Source of the DNA: Escherichia coli
GTDB lineage: Bacteria; Pseudomonadota; Gammaproteobacteria; Enterobacterales; Enterobacteriaceae
Reading direction: 5' to 3'
Length of the DNA: 64,000 nucleotides
Assembly (NCBI GenBank): GCA_021307345.1
Contig: CP089930.1
Span: 2,976,001-3,040,000, forward strand
Shown here: positions 9,458 to 22,700 of the stretch, piece by piece
How the letters are laid out: every line of letters begins with the position of its first letter
How positions within the stretch are numbered: position 1 is the stretch's first letter
Notes under the pieces: generated by a model
What the model was told of the DNA's origin: nothing
Seen by the model: only the letters and a program-made list of their open reading frames with translations
Databases searched by the model: none
Made by a program: the position numbers and the translations under genes

Positions 9458-11167
9458 ATGTCTGAAGAAAAATTAGGTCAACATTATCTCGCCGCGCTGA
9501 ATGAGGCATTTCCGGGCGTCGTGCTGGATCACGCCTGGCAGACCAAAGATCAGCTGACCGTGACCGTAAAGGTGAACTATCTGCCGGAAGTGGTGGAGTT
9601 TCTCTACTACAAACAGGGTGGCTGGCTGTCGGTACTGTTTGGTAACGATGAACGCAAACTGAATGGTCATTATGCCGTTTACTATGTGCTGTCGATGGAG
9701 AAGGGCACGAAGTGCTGGATAACCGTGCGCGTCGAAGTTGACGCCAACAAACCGGAATATCCGTCCGTGACGCCGCGCGTTCCGGCGGCGGTCTGGGGCG
9801 AGCGTGAAGTGCGCGATATGTACGGTTTGATTCCGGTTGGTCTGCCGGATGAACGCCGTCTGGTGCTGCCGGATGACTGGCCGGATGAACTCTACCCGTT
9901 GCGTAAAGACAGCATGGATTATCGTCAACGTCCGGCACCAACCACCGATGCAGAAACCTACGAGTTCATCAACGAACTGGGTGATAAGAAAAACAACGTG
10001 GTGCCGATTGGCCCACTGCACGTTACCTCCGATGAACCGGGTCACTTCCGCCTGTTCGTTGACGGCGAAAACATTATCGACGCCGACTACCGCCTGTTCT
10101 ACGTCCATCGCGGCATGGAAAAACTGGCGGAAACCCGTATGGGTTACAACGAAGTGACCTTCCTGTCGGATCGTGTTTGCGGGATCTGCGGCTTTGCCCA
10201 CAGCACCGCCTACACCACGTCGGTGGAAAACGCGATGGGTATTCAGGTGCCAGAACGCGCGCAGATGATCCGCGCCATTCTGCTGGAGGTGGAACGCCTG
10301 CACTCGCATCTGCTCAACCTCGGCCTCGCCTGTCACTTTACCGGCTTTGACTCCGGCTTTATGCAGTTCTTCCGCGTGCGCGAATCTTCCATGAAAATGG
10401 CGGAGATCCTCACCGGGGCGCGTAAAACTTACGGTCTGAACCTGATCGGCGGGATTCGTCGCGATCTGCTGAAAGATGACATGATCCAGACCCGTCAACT
10501 GGCGCAGCAAATGCGTCGTGAAGTACAGGAGCTGGTGGATGTGCTGCTGAGTACGCCAAATATGGAACAGCGCACCGTCGGCATTGGTCGTCTGGATCCG
10601 GAAATCGCCCGCGATTTCAGTAACGTTGGCCCGATGGTGCGCGCCAGCGGCCACGCTCGTGATACCCGTGCTGATCACCCGTTTGTCGGTTATGGCCTGC
10701 TGCCGATGGAAGTTCACAGCGAGCAGGGCTGCGACGTTATTTCGCGTCTGAAAGTGCGTATCAACGAAGTCTTTACCTCGCTCAATATGATCGACTACGG
10801 CCTGGACAATCTGCCAGGCGGCCCGCTGGCGGTGGAAGGATTCACCTACATTCCGCACCGTTTTGCGCTGGGCTTTGCCGAAGCGCCACGTGGCGATGAT
10901 ATCCACTGGAGCATGACCGGCGACAACCAGAAGCTGTACCGCTGGCGCTGTCGTGCCGCGACCTACGCGAACTGGCCGACCCTGCGCTACATGTTGCGCG
11001 GCAACACCGTTTCTGATGCGCCGCTGATTATCGGTAGCCTCGACCCTTGCTACTCCTGTACCGACCGCATGACCGTGGTCGATGTGCGTAAGAAGAAGAG
11101 CAAAGTGGTGCCGTACAAAGAACTCGAGCGTTACAGCATTGAGCGTAAAAACTCGCCGCTGAAATAA
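9458..11167 (+). CDS. hycE: HycE, large NiFe catalytic subunit of hydrogenase 3 (precursor)
   Basis: Catalytic subunit that reduces protons to H2. The N-terminal third resembles NuoC and the rest NuoD/NiFe large subunits. The start was set at the ATG of MSEEKLGQ, giving 569 residues; an in-frame start at 9437 overlaps hycD. The nickel ligand motifs are RVCGICGFAHS and DPCYSCTDR. After the arginine of the second motif come 32 residues that HycI removes once nickel is in place. Good ribosome-binding bases (AAAGAGAG) precede the start. Confidence 0.98.
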   Translation: MSEEKLGQHYLAALNEAFPGVVLDHAWQTKDQLTVTVKVNYLPEVVEFLYYKQGGWLSVLFGNDERKLNGHYAVYYVLSMEKGTKCWITVRVEVDANKPEYPSVTPRVPAAVWGEREVRDMYGLIPVGLPDERRLVLPDDWPDELYPLRKDSMDYRQRPAPTTDAETYEFINELGDKKNNVVPIGPLHVTSDEPGHFRLFVDGENIIDADYRLFYVHRGMEKLAETRMGYNEVTFLSDRVCGICGFAHSTAYTTSVENAMGIQVPERAQMIRAILLEVERLHSHLLNLGLACHFTGFDSGFMQFFRVRESSMKMAEILTGARKTYGLNLIGGIRRDLLKDDMIQTRQLAQQMRREVQELVDVLLSTPNMEQRTVGIGRLDPEIARDFSNVGPMVRASGHARDTRADHPFVGYGLLPMEVHSEQGCDVISRLKVRINEVFTSLNMIDYGLDNLPGGPLAVEGFTYIPHRFALGFAEAPRGDDIHWSMTGDNQKLYRWRCRAATYANWPTLRYMLRGNTVSDAPLIIGSLDPCYSCTDRMTVVDVRKKKSKVVPYKELERYSIERKNSPLK

Positions 11168-11176
11168 GGAATCGCC

Positions 11177-11719
11177 ATGTTTACCTTTATCAAAAAAGTC
11201 ATCAAAACCGGCACGGCGACCTCGTCTTATCCGCTGGAGCCGATTGCGGTTGATAAAAACTTCCGTGGTAAGCCAGAGCAGAACCCGCAGCAGTGCATTG
11301 GCTGCGCGGCCTGCGTCAATGCCTGCCCGTCAAACGCCTTAACGGTTGAAACTGACCTCGCCACCGGTGAGCTGGCGTGGCAGTTCAATCTTGGGCGCTG
11401 CATCTTCTGTGGACGCTGTGAAGAAGTCTGCCCGACGGCGGCAATCAAACTGTCGCAAGAGTACGAACTGGCGGTATGGAAGAAAGAAGACTTCCTGCAA
11501 CAGTCCCGCTTCGCGCTGTGCAACTGCCGCGTCTGCAATCGTCCTTTCGCCGTCCAGAAAGAGATTGACTACGCCATTGCGCTGCTTAAGCACAACGGTG
11601 ACAGCCGCGCGGAAAACCACCGCGAAAGCTTTGAGACTTGCCCGGAATGTAAGCGCCAGAAATGCCTGGTGCCGTCCGACCGTATTGAACTGACTCGCCA
11701 TATGAAAGAGGCCATCTGA
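11177..11719 (+). CDS. hycF: HycF, 4Fe-4S ferredoxin-like subunit of hydrogenase 3
   Basis: Electron-transfer subunit similar to NuoI. In 180 residues it has two ferredoxin motifs, [12 protein letters not shown] and [14 protein letters not shown]-terminal region with further cysteine pairs ([15 protein letters not shown]) could hold another metal. Its stop and the hycG start share one base, so the genes are coupled. Confidence 0.97.
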   Translation: MFTFIKKVIKTGTATSSYPLEPIAVDKNFRGKPEQNPQQCIGCAACVNACPSNALTVETDLATGELAWQFNLGRCIFCGRCEEVCPTAAIKLSQEYELAVWKKEDFLQQSRFALCNCRVCNRPFAVQKEIDYAIALLKHNGDSRAENHRESFETCPECKRQKCLVPSDRIELTRHMKEAI

Positions 11720-12486
11720 TGAGCAATTTATTAGGCCCCCGTGACGCCAACGGCATTCCGGTTCCGATGACGGTGGATGAATCCATCGCCAGCATGAAGG
11801 CGTCGTTACTGAAAAAAATCAAACGTTCTGCCTACGTTTACCGCGTGGACTGCGGTGGCTGCAACGGCTGCGAAATTGAAATTTTCGCCACGCTTTCGCC
11901 GCTGTTCGATGCAGAACGCTTCGGTATTAAAGTTGTTCCATCCCCGCGTCATGCGGATATTTTACTGTTTACCGGCGCGGTCACCCGTGCAATGCGATCC
12001 CCTGCGCTACGTGCGTGGCAGTCCGCGCCGGACCCTAAAATCTGTATCTCTTACGGTGCCTGCGGCAACAGCGGTGGCATTTTCCACGATCTCTACTGCG
12101 TGTGGGGCGGTACGGATAAAATCGTCCCGGTGGATGTTTACATCCCTGGTTGCCCGCCAACGCCTGCCGCCACGCTGTACGGCTTTGCAATGGCGCTCGG
12201 CCTGCTGGAGCAGAAAATCCATGCCCGTGAGCCAGGCGAACTGGATGAGCAACCGGCAGAGATTCTGCATCCGGATATGGTGCAGCCGCTGCGCGTGAAA
12301 GTGGATCGCGAAGCGCGTCGCCTGGCGGGTTACCGCTACGGTCGCCAGATTGCCGATGACTTCCTTACGCAATTAGGGCAGGGCGAAGAGCAGGTTGCTC
12401 GCTGGCTGGAAGCGGAAAACGATCCGCGTCTGAACGAGATTGTCAGCCATCTGAATCATGTTGTTGAAGAGGCGCGTATCCGATGA
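11719..12486 (+). CDS. hycG: HycG, small subunit of hydrogenase 3 (NuoB-like)
   Basis: Small hydrogenase subunit carrying the proximal 4Fe-4S cluster, homologous to NuoB. The cluster motif begins with [13 protein letters not shown] near residue 45. It continues with [11 protein letters not shown] near residue 111 and IPGCPPTPA near residue 142. The length is 255 residues, as usual. It overlaps hycH by four bases. Confidence 0.97.
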   Translation: MSNLLGPRDANGIPVPMTVDESIASMKASLLKKIKRSAYVYRVDCGGCNGCEIEIFATLSPLFDAERFGIKVVPSPRHADILLFTGAVTRAMRSPALRAWQSAPDPKICISYGACGNSGGIFHDLYCVWGGTDKIVPVDVYIPGCPPTPAATLYGFAMALGLLEQKIHAREPGELDEQPAEILHPDMVQPLRVKVDREARRLAGYRYGRQIADDFLTQLGQGEEQVARWLEAENDPRLNEIVSHLNHVVEEARIR

Positions 12487-12893
12487 GTGAAAAGGTGGTG
12501 TTCAGTCAACTGAGCCGTAAATTTATTGATGAGAACGATGCCACGCCCGCCGAGGCGCAGCAGGTGGTCTATTACAGCCTGGCGATTGGTCACCACCTTG
12601 GGGTTATCGATTGTCTGGAAGCGGCGCTCACCTGCCCGTGGGATGAATATCTGGCATGGATTGCCACTCTGGAGGCGGGCAGCGAAGCCCGCCGCAAAAT
12701 GGAAGGCGTGCCGAAATATGGCGAGATCGTCATCGACATTAACCATGTGCCGATGCTGGCCAACGCATTCGATAAAGCCCGGGCAACGCAAACTTCGCAG
12801 CAGAAGGAATGGAGTACAATGCTGTTAAGTATGCTGCATGATATTCATCAGGAAAACGCCATCTATTTGATGGTGAGGAGACTGCGTGACTGA
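12483..12893 (+). CDS. hycH: HycH, formate hydrogenlyase maturation protein
   Basis: Cytoplasmic protein needed for processing of the HycE precursor; its biochemical role is not well defined. The protein is 136 residues and starts [20 protein letters not shown] see no cofactor motif. It is identified by recognised sequence and by its place between hycG and hycI. It overlaps hycG by four bases and hycI by eight. Confidence 0.95.
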   Translation: MSEKVVFSQLSRKFIDENDATPAEAQQVVYYSLAIGHHLGVIDCLEAALTCPWDEYLAWIATLEAGSEARRKMEGVPKYGEIVIDINHVPMLANAFDKARATQTSQQKEWSTMLLSMLHDIHQENAIYLMVRRLRD

Positions 12894-13356
12894 CGTTTTA
12901 CTCTGTGTTGGTAATAGCATGATGGGCGATGATGGCGCAGGCCCGCTGCTGGCGGAAAAGTGCGCCGCCGCGCCGAAAGGTAACTGGGTGGTGATTGACG
13001 GCGGTAGCGCACCGGAAAATGACATTGTCGCCATCCGTGAACTGCGCCCTACGCGGTTACTGATTGTCGACGCCACGGATATGGGGCTAAACCCCGGCGA
13101 GATCCGCATCATCGACCCGGATGACATCGCCGAGATGTTTATGATGACTACCCATAACATGCCGTTGAATTACCTTATCGACCAGTTAAAAGAAGACACT
13201 GGCGAAGTGATTTTCCTCGGCATCCAGCCGGATATCGTCGGCTTTTACTACCCGATGACCCAGCCGATTAAAGATGCGGTGGAAACCGTTTATCAACGGC
13301 TGGAAGGCTGGGAAGGGAACGGCGGGTTCGCGCAGTTAGCGGTGGAAGAAGAGTAG
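12886..13356 (+). CDS. hycI: HycI, endoprotease that matures HycE
   Basis: Peptidase that removes the 32-residue C-terminal tail of HycE after nickel insertion. It starts with GTG (GTGACTGAC, read as [10 protein letters not shown]). The 156-residue protein has the family nickel-recognition acidic residues in GNSMMGDDGAGP, in VDATDMGLNPG, and the histidine in MTTHNMP. It overlaps the hycH end by eight bases and closes the known hyc operon. Confidence 0.97.
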   Translation: MTDVLLCVGNSMMGDDGAGPLLAEKCAAAPKGNWVVIDGGSAPENDIVAIRELRPTRLLIVDATDMGLNPGEIRIIDPDDIAEMFMMTTHNMPLNYLIDQLKEDTGEVIFLGIQPDIVGFYYPMTQPIKDAVETVYQRLEGWEGNGGFAQLAVEEE

Positions 13357-13380
13357 TTCTTCATTAAGGAATTCAGGGAA

Positions 13381-14154
13381 TTGAAAATCAGGACAGGGAT
13401 GTGCGCTTTTTTATTGAGCTTAGTGCTTCCTGCGCAGGCCACCAGCTTTACCGAATATCTGCCGATGAGTGACAGCGAATACGCACAAAAGTGGGCGCTG
13501 AAACCTCTCCTGACCATGCCTTATTTTACCGATCAAAACTGGCATTTTAGAAAAGTGGGCGTTGCTGGCGTAACGCTTGAGAAGATGCCAAATGAAGAGG
13601 ATGACTGGCAATTAACCGCAAAAGATCGCGCCGGTAAATCCTGGACAGTGCCTGTGGGTATGCTGGCAAACATAGCGGGCAAAGGGCAACTCTATCGCGC
13701 CGATCTTGATCGTAACGGCATTCAGGATCTGGTTATCTGGTTACCCAGTGCCGGTAATGGTCTGGCTCCTTATGCACATTTAATCCTGTTGACGTTCACA
13801 CGCGAAGGTCGTCCCTGTGTCTTTGAACCCTGGGGATTCTACACCGTAAGCAAAACTGGCGTTGATGATTTGCTGGATTTGCAAGGCAATGGTCACACGC
13901 AGCTGCTGGATATGCAGTTTGATTCCGGTTACTGGCTAACCAGTTTGTATCAGGTAAAAGAGGCCAAATGGCAGCGTGTTCATGGCTGGTTTGGCAAGTT
14001 AAGCTATCCCGCACTCACGCGTTTTACTTATACTCCCAACCGTAAACTCGTTCTCAAACCCATCGCTGGACGCGACCCGCAAACGGAAGATTTGGCGCTG
14101 ACGCAGCGTTGTTTGATAACGGGGGATATGCTTGATGGGGTGAATCAGAACTGA
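13381..14154 (+). CDS. Predicted exported protein of unknown function, downstream of hycI
   Basis: I do not recognise a named family. The likely start is TTG at 13381. It gives a classic signal peptide (MKIRTGMCAF followed by LLSLVLPAQA) with a basic n-region. The ATG at 13399 has a better-spaced AGGA but loses all positive charges. The 257-residue product is mostly polar after residue 20, so it is probably periplasmic. A segment DLDRNGIQDLVIW near residue 108 and DLQGNGHTQLL near residue 166 resemble the Dx(D/N)xNG calcium-binding loops of FG-GAP/VCBS repeats. It starts 24 bases after hycI with no terminator seen between, so read-through from hyc is possible. I do not remember it in K-12 at this place. 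Confidence 0.75.
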   Translation: MKIRTGMCAFLLSLVLPAQATSFTEYLPMSDSEYAQKWALKPLLTMPYFTDQNWHFRKVGVAGVTLEKMPNEEDDWQLTAKDRAGKSWTVPVGMLANIAGKGQLYRADLDRNGIQDLVIWLPSAGNGLAPYAHLILLTFTREGRPCVFEPWGFYTVSKTGVDDLLDLQGNGHTQLLDMQFDSGYWLTSLYQVKEAKWQRVHGWFGKLSYPALTRFTYTPNRKLVLKPIAGRDPQTEDLALTQRCLITGDMLDGVNQN

Positions 14155-14169
14155 TGGCAAACGCTAAAT

Positions 14170-14250
14170 TGCCCGATGCGCTGCGCTTATCGAGCCTACA
14201 AAGTTCGTGCGACATGTAGGCCGGATAAGGCGTTCACGCCGCATCCGACA
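14170..14250. repeat. Pair of inverted REP sequences (BIME)
   Basis: Two REP-type units face each other: CCCGATGCGCTGCGCTTATC and, after a short spacer, GGCCGGATAAGGCGTTCACG with its completion GCCGCATCCGAC. They sit between the convergent ends of the exported-protein gene and ascB, a usual extragenic place for REP elements. Confidence 0.85.
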
Positions 14251-14257
14251 CGGTTAC

Positions 14258-17148
<2,891 letters not shown>

Positions 17149-17233
17149 CGGATTTTATCCTGTTATCAGTAGGGTAGAGGTAGTTGTTATCAGTCGACGT
17201 GACGGGAAAATGCCGATGCTGAAACGGAAATAA

Positions 17234-17320
17234 GAAACCGGTTTCATAAAATCATGAATAGTTGTCATTTAATAAGCAAGAGAGTTAATTGTTCATTTTT
17301 TATATTTGTGAAACCGGTCA
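17234..17320. promoter_or_regulatory. Two AscG-type operators between ascF and ascG
   Basis: Two LacI-family palindromes are visible: GAAACCGGTTTC at 17234-17245 and TGAAACCGGTCA at 17309-17320. They share the TGAAACCGGT core expected for AscG and flank the divergent promoters, so both ascFB repression and autoregulation are plausible. Confidence 0.85.
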
Positions 17321-17407
17321 CCTGAATATTTTTCCCGCTGATTGCGCAAGGACAATCAGCAAACGGTGCAGTAAACTGCGATGACTGCGTGTAAAGGGAT
17401 GAAAACA

Positions 17408-18418
17408 ATGACGACAATGCTGGAAGTGGCGAAGCGCGCCGGGGTTTCAAAAGCGACCGTTTCCCGCGTGCTTTCAGGTAATGGCTACGTCAGCCAGGAG
17501 ACGAAAGATCGCGTGTTTCAGGCGGTAGAAGAGAGCGGTTACCGCCCAAATTTGCTGGCGCGCAATCTGTCGGCGAAGAGTACTCAGACGCTGGGGCTGG
17601 TAGTGACCAACACGCTTTACCACGGCATTTATTTTAGTGAATTACTGTTTCATGCCGCGCGGATGGCGGAAGAGAAAGGGCGCCAACTGTTGCTGGCTGA
17701 TGGTAAACATAGCGCCGAAGAAGAGCGCCAGGCGATTCAGTATCTGCTGGATCTGCGCTGCGACGCCATTATGATTTACCCGCGTTTTTTAAGCGTGGAT
17801 GAGATTGATGACATTATTGATGCACACAGTCAGCCGATAATGGTGCTTAATCGCCGCCTGCGCAAAAATAGCAGCCATAGCGTCTGGTGCGATCATAAAC
17901 AGACCAGCTTTAACGCCGTGGCAGAGTTGATAAACGCCGGACATCAGGAGATTGCTTTCCTTACCGGCTCGATGGATTCCCCCACCAGCGTTGAACGTCT
18001 TGCCGGGTATAAAGACGCGCTGTCGCAGCATGGTATTGCTCTCAATGAAAAACTTATCGCTAACGGTAAATGGACGCCCGCCAGCGGGGCCGAAGGGGTA
18101 GAAACGTTGCTCGCACGTGGGGCTAAATTTAGCGCGTTAGTTGCCAGTAACGACGATATGGCGATAGGTGCGATGAAAGCGTTACACGAGCGCGGCGTAG
18201 CGGTGCCAGAGCAGGTGTCAGTTATCGGATTCGATGATATCGCTATTGCCCCCTACACCGTTCCGGCGCTCTCCAGCGTAAAAATTCCGGTAACTGAGAT
18301 GATTCAGGAAATTATTGGACGGCTGATTTTTATGCTCGATGGCGGGGATTTCTCACCGCCGAAAACCTTCAGCGGAAAACTGATCCGCCGCGACTCCCTC
18401 ATTGCTCTTTCGCGATAA
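17408..18418 (+). CDS. ascG: AscG, LacI-family repressor of asc
   Basis: Repressor of ascFB. The start was set at the ATG of MTTMLEVAKRAGVSKATVS, giving 336 residues and the standard LacI-family helix-turn-helix right at the N-terminus; a frame start nine codons upstream is not needed. The rest is a periplasmic-binding-protein-like sensor domain ending in RRDSLIALSR. No IS insertion or frameshift is present. Confidence 0.96.
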   Translation: MTTMLEVAKRAGVSKATVSRVLSGNGYVSQETKDRVFQAVEESGYRPNLLARNLSAKSTQTLGLVVTNTLYHGIYFSELLFHAARMAEEKGRQLLLADGKHSAEEERQAIQYLLDLRCDAIMIYPRFLSVDEIDDIIDAHSQPIMVLNRRLRKNSSHSVWCDHKQTSFNAVAELINAGHQEIAFLTGSMDSPTSVERLAGYKDALSQHGIALNEKLIANGKWTPASGAEGVETLLARGAKFSALVASNDDMAIGAMKALHERGVAVPEQVSVIGFDDIAIAPYTVPALSSVKIPVTEMIQEIIGRLIFMLDGGDFSPPKTFSGKLIRRDSLIALSR

Positions 18419-18419
18419 A

Positions 18420-18464
18420 CATTGTCATCACATGTCATCGTCACTAGTGTCGATGACATCGTTT
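18420..18464. promoter_or_regulatory. Probable FhlA site upstream of hydN
   Basis: The stretch contains ATGTCATCGTCACTAG and TGTCGATGACATCG. These resemble the TGTCGA...TGACA elements near hycA and hycB. It lies about 50-90 bases before the hydN sigma-54 promoter, a normal enhancer distance. Confidence 0.7.
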
Positions 18465-18513
18465 TTCCTGCATTACAGAATTTAATTTCTTTAAATAACA
18501 GTAAATTAAAAAC

Positions 18514-18528
18514 TGGCATGATTTGTGA
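18514..18528 (+). promoter_or_regulatory. Sigma-54 promoter of hydN-hypF
   Basis: TGGCATGATTTGTGA has the -24 GG followed after ten bases by GA instead of the usual GC, so the -12 element is slightly off consensus. It lies 38 bases before hydN. Confidence 0.8.
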
Positions 18529-18566
18529 ATGTATCGGCGCATTAACTGTCATTGCTGGAGAATTTG

Positions 18567-19094
18567 ATGAACCGTTTCATCATTGCTGACGCGAGTAAAT
18601 GTATTGGTTGCCGTACCTGTGAAGTGGCGTGCGTGGTTTCTCATCAGGAGAATCAGGACTGTGCATCGCTGACCCCGGAAACTTTTTTACCGCGAATCCA
18701 TGTCATTAAAGGTGTGAACATTTCCACGGCAACAGTCTGCCGTCAGTGTGAAGATGCACCGTGCGCTAACGTCTGCCCGAATGGTGCTATCAGCCGTGAT
18801 AAAGGGTTTGTTCATGTGATGCAGGAACGTTGCATTGGTTGCAAAACCTGCGTTGTGGCTTGCCCGTATGGTGCGATGGAAGTGGTGGTGCGTCCGGTGA
18901 TTCGCAACAGCGGCGCAGGGCTGAATGTACGGGCTGACAAAGCCGAAGCCAATAAATGCGACCTCTGTAACCATCGTGAAGACGGCCCGGCGTGTATGGC
19001 GGCTTGCCCGACCCATGCGCTGATTTGTGTCGATCGTAATAAACTTGAACAACTGAGCGCAGAAAAACGCCGTCGCACGGCGCTGATGTTCTAA
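18567..19094 (+). CDS. hydN: HydN, 4Fe-4S ferredoxin linked to formate dehydrogenase H
   Basis: Electron-transfer protein needed for full formate dehydrogenase H activity, similar to HycB. The start was set at ATG 18567 ([15 protein letters not shown]), giving 175 residues, with TGGAG nine bases upstream. It shows four cysteine clusters, [37 protein letters not shown] and [18 protein letters not shown]. It is followed by hypF in the same direction. Confidence 0.96.
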   Translation: MNRFIIADASKCIGCRTCEVACVVSHQENQDCASLTPETFLPRIHVIKGVNISTATVCRQCEDAPCANVCPNGAISRDKGFVHVMQERCIGCKTCVVACPYGAMEVVVRPVIRNSGAGLNVRADKAEANKCDLCNHREDGPACMAACPTHALICVDRNKLEQLSAEKRRRTALMF

Positions 19095-19178
19095 AAATCT
19101 TACAGAACTGTTCTGGCATCAAAGGAATTCCCGGAAATATTCGTAGAATACGGAGCGGGCGGTATCGCCGACCTGTGA

Positions 19179-19207
19179 CTGCCGGATGCGACGCGCTCGT
19201 GTCCGGC
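19179..19207. repeat. REP-like element between hydN and hypF
   Basis: The hairpin-forming stretch TGCCGGATGCGACGCGCTCG, continuing to TGTCCGGC, has the shape and sequence of a REP unit. It lies in the 152-base gap between hydN and hypF. Confidence 0.6.
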
Positions 19208-19246
19208 TGGGCGGGTTACGCAATTCATGATGGCGGGAATAACTCA

Positions 19247-21487
19247 ATGGCAAAAAACACATCTTGCGGTGTCCAACTGCGTATTCGTGGCAAAGTGCAG
19301 GGCGTCGGTTTTCGTCCGTTTGTCTGGCAGCTGGCACAGCAATTAAATCTTCACGGCGATGTCTGTAATGACGGCGATGGCGTGGAAGTCCGGTTGCTGG
19401 AAGACCCGGAAACGTTTCTTGTTCAATTGCATCAGCATTGCCCGCCGCTGGCGCGTATTGATAGCGTCGAGCGTGAGCCGTACATCTGGCCACAACTGCC
19501 CACTGAGTTCACTATCCGCCAGAGCGCGGGCGGTGTCATGAATACGCAAATTGTCCCGGATGCTGCCACTTGCCCTGCTTGCCTTGCCGAAATGAATACC
19601 CCAGGCGAGCGGCGTTATCGTTATCCGTTTATCAACTGTACCCACTGCGGCCCACGTTTCACCATTATTCGCGCGATGCCTTACGACCGCCCGTTTACCG
19701 TGATGGCGGCTTTTCCGCTATGTCCGGCCTGTGACAAAGAGTATCGTGACCCGCTCGATCGTCGCTTCCACGCCCAGCCAGTAGCCTGCCCGGAGTGTGG
19801 CCCGCATCTTGAATGGGTAAGTCATGGTGAACATGCGGAACAAGAGGCGGCATTACAGGCAGCTATCGCACAGTTAAAAATGGGCAACATTGTCGCCATC
19901 AAAGGGATTGGCGGATTTCATCTCGCCTGCGATGCACGTAACAGTAACGCGGTGGCGACACTGCGGGCGCGCAAACATCGCCCGGCGAAACCGCTGGCGG
20001 TCATGTTGCCAATGGCAGAAGGTTTACCAGACGCTGCCCGTCAGTTGCTTACCACGCCCGCCGCGCCGATTGTGCTGGTGGATAAAAAATACGTTCCTGA
20101 ACTTTGTGACGATATCGCCCCTGGCCTTAACGAAGTGGGCGTAATGCTCCCGGCTAACCCGCTGCAACATTTGCTGTTACAGGAACTGCAATGCCCACTG
20201 GTGATGACCTCCGGCAACCAGAGCGGTAAACCACCGGCTATCAGCAACGAACAGGCGCTGGAGGATTTGCAGGGCATTGCCGATGGATTCCTGATACATA
20301 ACCGCGACATCGTGCAGCGGATGGATGATTCGGTGGTGCGCGAAAGCGGCGAAATGCTGCGCCGTTCGCGGGGGTATGTGCCGGATGCGCTGGCTTTGCC
20401 TCCGGGCTTTAAAAATGTTCCACCTGTGCTGTGTCTTGGTGCGGATCTGAAAAATACCTTCTGCCTGGTGCGCGGTGAGCAAGCGGTGTTGAGTCAGCAT
20501 CTGGGCGATTTAAGTGACGATGGCATTCAGATGCAGTGGCGCGAAGCGTTACGCCTGATGCAAAACATCTACGATTTCACCCCGCAATACGTTGTACATG
20601 ACGCGCATCCGGGCTATGTCTCCAGCCAGTGGGCGCGTGAGATGAATCTGCCGACGCAAACGGTGCTGCATCATCATGCCCATGCGGCGGCGTGTCTGGC
20701 AGAACATCACTGGCCGCTGGATGGCGGTGATGTCATTGCGTTGACGCTCGACGGTATCGGTATGGGGGAGAACGGCGCTTTGTGGGGCGGCGAGTGCCTG
20801 CGGGTGAACTATCGCGAATGTGAGCACCTGGGCGGCTTGCCTGCGGTGGCGCTTCCGGGGGGCGATTTGGCTGCAAAGCAGCCGTGGCGTAACCTGCTGG
20901 CGCAGTGCCTGCGCTTTGTGCCGCAGTGGCAGAATTACCCTGAAACGGCAAGTGTGCAACAGCAAAACTGGAGCGTGCTGGCGCGGGCCATTGAGCGTGG
21001 AATTAACGCGCCGCTGGCGTCATCGTGCGGGCGTTTGTTCGATGCCGTAGCGGCGGCGCTGGACTGTGCGCCAGCCACATTAAGTTATGAAGGCGAAGCG
21101 GCTTGTGCTCTGGAGGCGCTGGCAGCTTCGTGCCACGGCGTGAAGCATCAGGTAACGATGCCGTTGGTAGATAATCAACTGGATCTCGCCACCTTCTGGC
21201 AGCAGTGGCTGAACTGGCAGGCACCGGTTAATGAACGTGCGTGGGCGTTTCATGATGCGCTGGCGCAGGGTTTTGCATCGTTGATGCGTGAGCAGGCCAC
21301 GATGCGCGGTATCACTACGCTGGTATTTAGCGGCGGGGTTATTCATAACCGTTTGCTGCGTGCACGTCTGGCGCATTATCTCGCTGATTTCACATTGCTC
21401 TTTCCACAGAGTTTACCGGCAGGTGATGGCGGGTTGTCTCTGGGGCAGGGGGTTATTGCTGCGGCTCGCATCATGCATGCTGCATAG
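19247..21487 (+). CDS. hypF: HypF, carbamoyltransferase for hydrogenase CN ligand synthesis
   Basis: Converts carbamoyl phosphate and ATP to carbamoyl adenylate and transfers the carbamoyl group to HypE. The start at ATG 19247 ([15 protein letters not shown]) gives 746 residues, close to the usual 750. Domains in order are an acylphosphatase-like domain ([14 protein letters not shown]), a zinc-finger pair ([31 protein letters not shown]), a YrdC-like domain, and a Kae1/carbamoyltransferase domain with the [13 protein letters not shown] motif. It is cotranscribed with hydN. Confidence 0.97.
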   Translation: MAKNTSCGVQLRIRGKVQGVGFRPFVWQLAQQLNLHGDVCNDGDGVEVRLLEDPETFLVQLHQHCPPLARIDSVEREPYIWPQLPTEFTIRQSAGGVMNTQIVPDAATCPACLAEMNTPGERRYRYPFINCTHCGPRFTIIRAMPYDRPFTVMAAFPLCPACDKEYRDPLDRRFHAQPVACPECGPHLEWVSHGEHAEQEAALQAAIAQLKMGNIVAIKGIGGFHLACDARNSNAVATLRARKHRPAKPLAVMLPMAEGLPDAARQLLTTPAAPIVLVDKKYVPELCDDIAPGLNEVGVMLPANPLQHLLLQELQCPLVMTSGNQSGKPPAISNEQALEDLQGIADGFLIHNRDIVQRMDDSVVRESGEMLRRSRGYVPDALALPPGFKNVPPVLCLGADLKNTFCLVRGEQAVLSQHLGDLSDDGIQMQWREALRLMQNIYDFTPQYVVHDAHPGYVSSQWAREMNLPTQTVLHHHAHAAACLAEHHWPLDGGDVIALTLDGIGMGENGALWGGECLRVNYRECEHLGGLPAVALPGGDLAAKQPWRNLLAQCLRFVPQWQNYPETASVQQQNWSVLARAIERGINAPLASSCGRLFDAVAAALDCAPATLSYEGEAACALEALAASCHGVKHQVTMPLVDNQLDLATFWQQWLNWQAPVNERAWAFHDALAQGFASLMREQATMRGITTLVFSGGVIHNRLLRARLAHYLADFTLLFPQSLPAGDGGLSLGQGVIAAARIMHAA

Positions 21488-21528
21488 TGGCGGATGTGGC
21501 GTAACTGAACCTTAAAAGGAGCACGAAC

Positions 21529-21556
21529 AGTCCCCTCGCCCCTTTGGGCGAGGGAG
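21529..21556. repeat. Box C-like hairpin between hypF and norW
   Basis: CCCTCGCCC and GGGCGAGGG form a perfect 9-bp stem with a 4-base loop (21533-21554). The sequence matches the GC-rich box C repeat that also appears in the recA-recX gap. It lies between convergent genes and could help end transcription. Confidence 0.65.
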
Positions 21557-21566
21557 AAAATCATCC

Positions 21567-22700
21567 CTACATCGGCAACGTTTTCAACAATCCGAACGCC
21601 TCTTTCATCCGATCCTCACTGACCACAAAGGCGCGAAGCTGGTCGGCATCGTCAACGCCGCGCGCCACAATTCCCTGGCGTTCGGTATTAATCTGCCAGC
21701 GTAAATCCTGACGCTGGGTTTCGCCTGCCAGATGCAGCGGTAATTCCGGCGTTTTGATTTTCACCAGCATCGCCGGTAGTTTCAGCGGCGTGTTATTGCC
21801 GAGAAGATTTTTTGCCAGCACCATCGCGCTAAGTTGAATCGGCTGGAGGAACGGCAGTACCTGACCGTTAATTTCTGCGCAATCGCCCAGCGCGTAAATA
21901 TCGGCATTACTGGTTTGCAGATAACTATCGACGCAAACGCCGCGATTAATCGTCAGTCCGGCACGTCGTGCCAGGGCGGTTTCCGGGCGCAGTCCGGTGG
22001 CGGCAATTACTGCATCTACTTCGATGCTGCGTTGGCGATCCAGCGTTGCCCGAATGCCAGAATCCGTTTTTTCCAGCCCCTGCAACTGAGATTTCAACAG
22101 CAGATGGACGCCCATCTCCGTCAACCGATGCTGCAAGCGGCTGCTTACTTCCGGTGGCATTAACGATGCCAGAATACTGGCAGCGTTGTCGATTAGCGTG
22201 ACCGCTTTGCCTGCACGACAAAAATCCATCGCCAGTTCGCTACCAATCAAACCACCGCCGACAATCAACACGCGTCGGGCATCCCGCAGTTGCGTTTCAC
22301 AGGCGCGATACTCTTGCTGACTATTTAACGTCAGCATTAACTCACGCCCGGGCACTGGCGGGACAAAGGCGCTGGCACCGGTTGCCAGCACTAACTTGTC
22401 GTATTGCCACTGATTATTCTGACTTTTCACCACATGGGCTTCGGCATCGATATCCGTCACCCAGGTGTGCGGAAACAGGCGCAGATTAAACTGCTCGGCA
22501 AATTCACCTGCCGTCTGGCGGGTAAGGTCGTCGGCACGTTGCCCCTGACTGATCACATGGCTGAGGTCAGGTTTGTTGTACTCATCCATGCTGTCGGCGG
22601 CAATCAGGGTTAATGGAATACTGGCGTCCTGTTTGCGAATATTTTTCACCAGTTGGCGGGCGGCGAAGCCCGAACCAATGATCACAATGCCGTTGCTCAT
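21567..22700 (-). CDS. norW: NorW, NADH:flavorubredoxin reductase
   Basis: FAD enzyme that passes electrons from NADH to the rubredoxin domain of NorV for nitric oxide reduction. The protein is 377 residues. It has an N-terminal FAD-binding GSGFAARQL motif, an NADH-binding [10 protein letters not shown] motif near residue 150, and a YALGDCAEI flavin motif near residue 270. It overlaps the norV end by four bases. Confidence 0.97.
   Translation of the reverse strand: MSNGIVIIGSGFAARQLVKNIRKQDASIPLTLIAADSMDEYNKPDLSHVISQGQRADDLTRQTAGEFAEQFNLRLFPHTWVTDIDAEAHVVKSQNNQWQYDKLVLATGASAFVPPVPGRELMLTLNSQQEYRACETQLRDARRVLIVGGGLIGSELAMDFCRAGKAVTLIDNAASILASLMPPEVSSRLQHRLTEMGVHLLLKSQLQGLEKTDSGIRATLDRQRSIEVDAVIAATGLRPETALARRAGLTINRGVCVDSYLQTSNADIYALGDCAEINGQVLPFLQPIQLSAMVLAKNLLGNNTPLKLPAMLVKIKTPELPLHLAGETQRQDLRWQINTERQGIVARGVDDADQLRAFVVSEDRMKEAFGLLKTLPM

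Noticed and set aside
9473-10906. 477-codon open frame on the minus strand opposite hycE
   Set aside because: It is antisense to the strongly conserved hycE gene, has no family motif or sensible ribosome-binding site, and arises from high-GC third-position bias.
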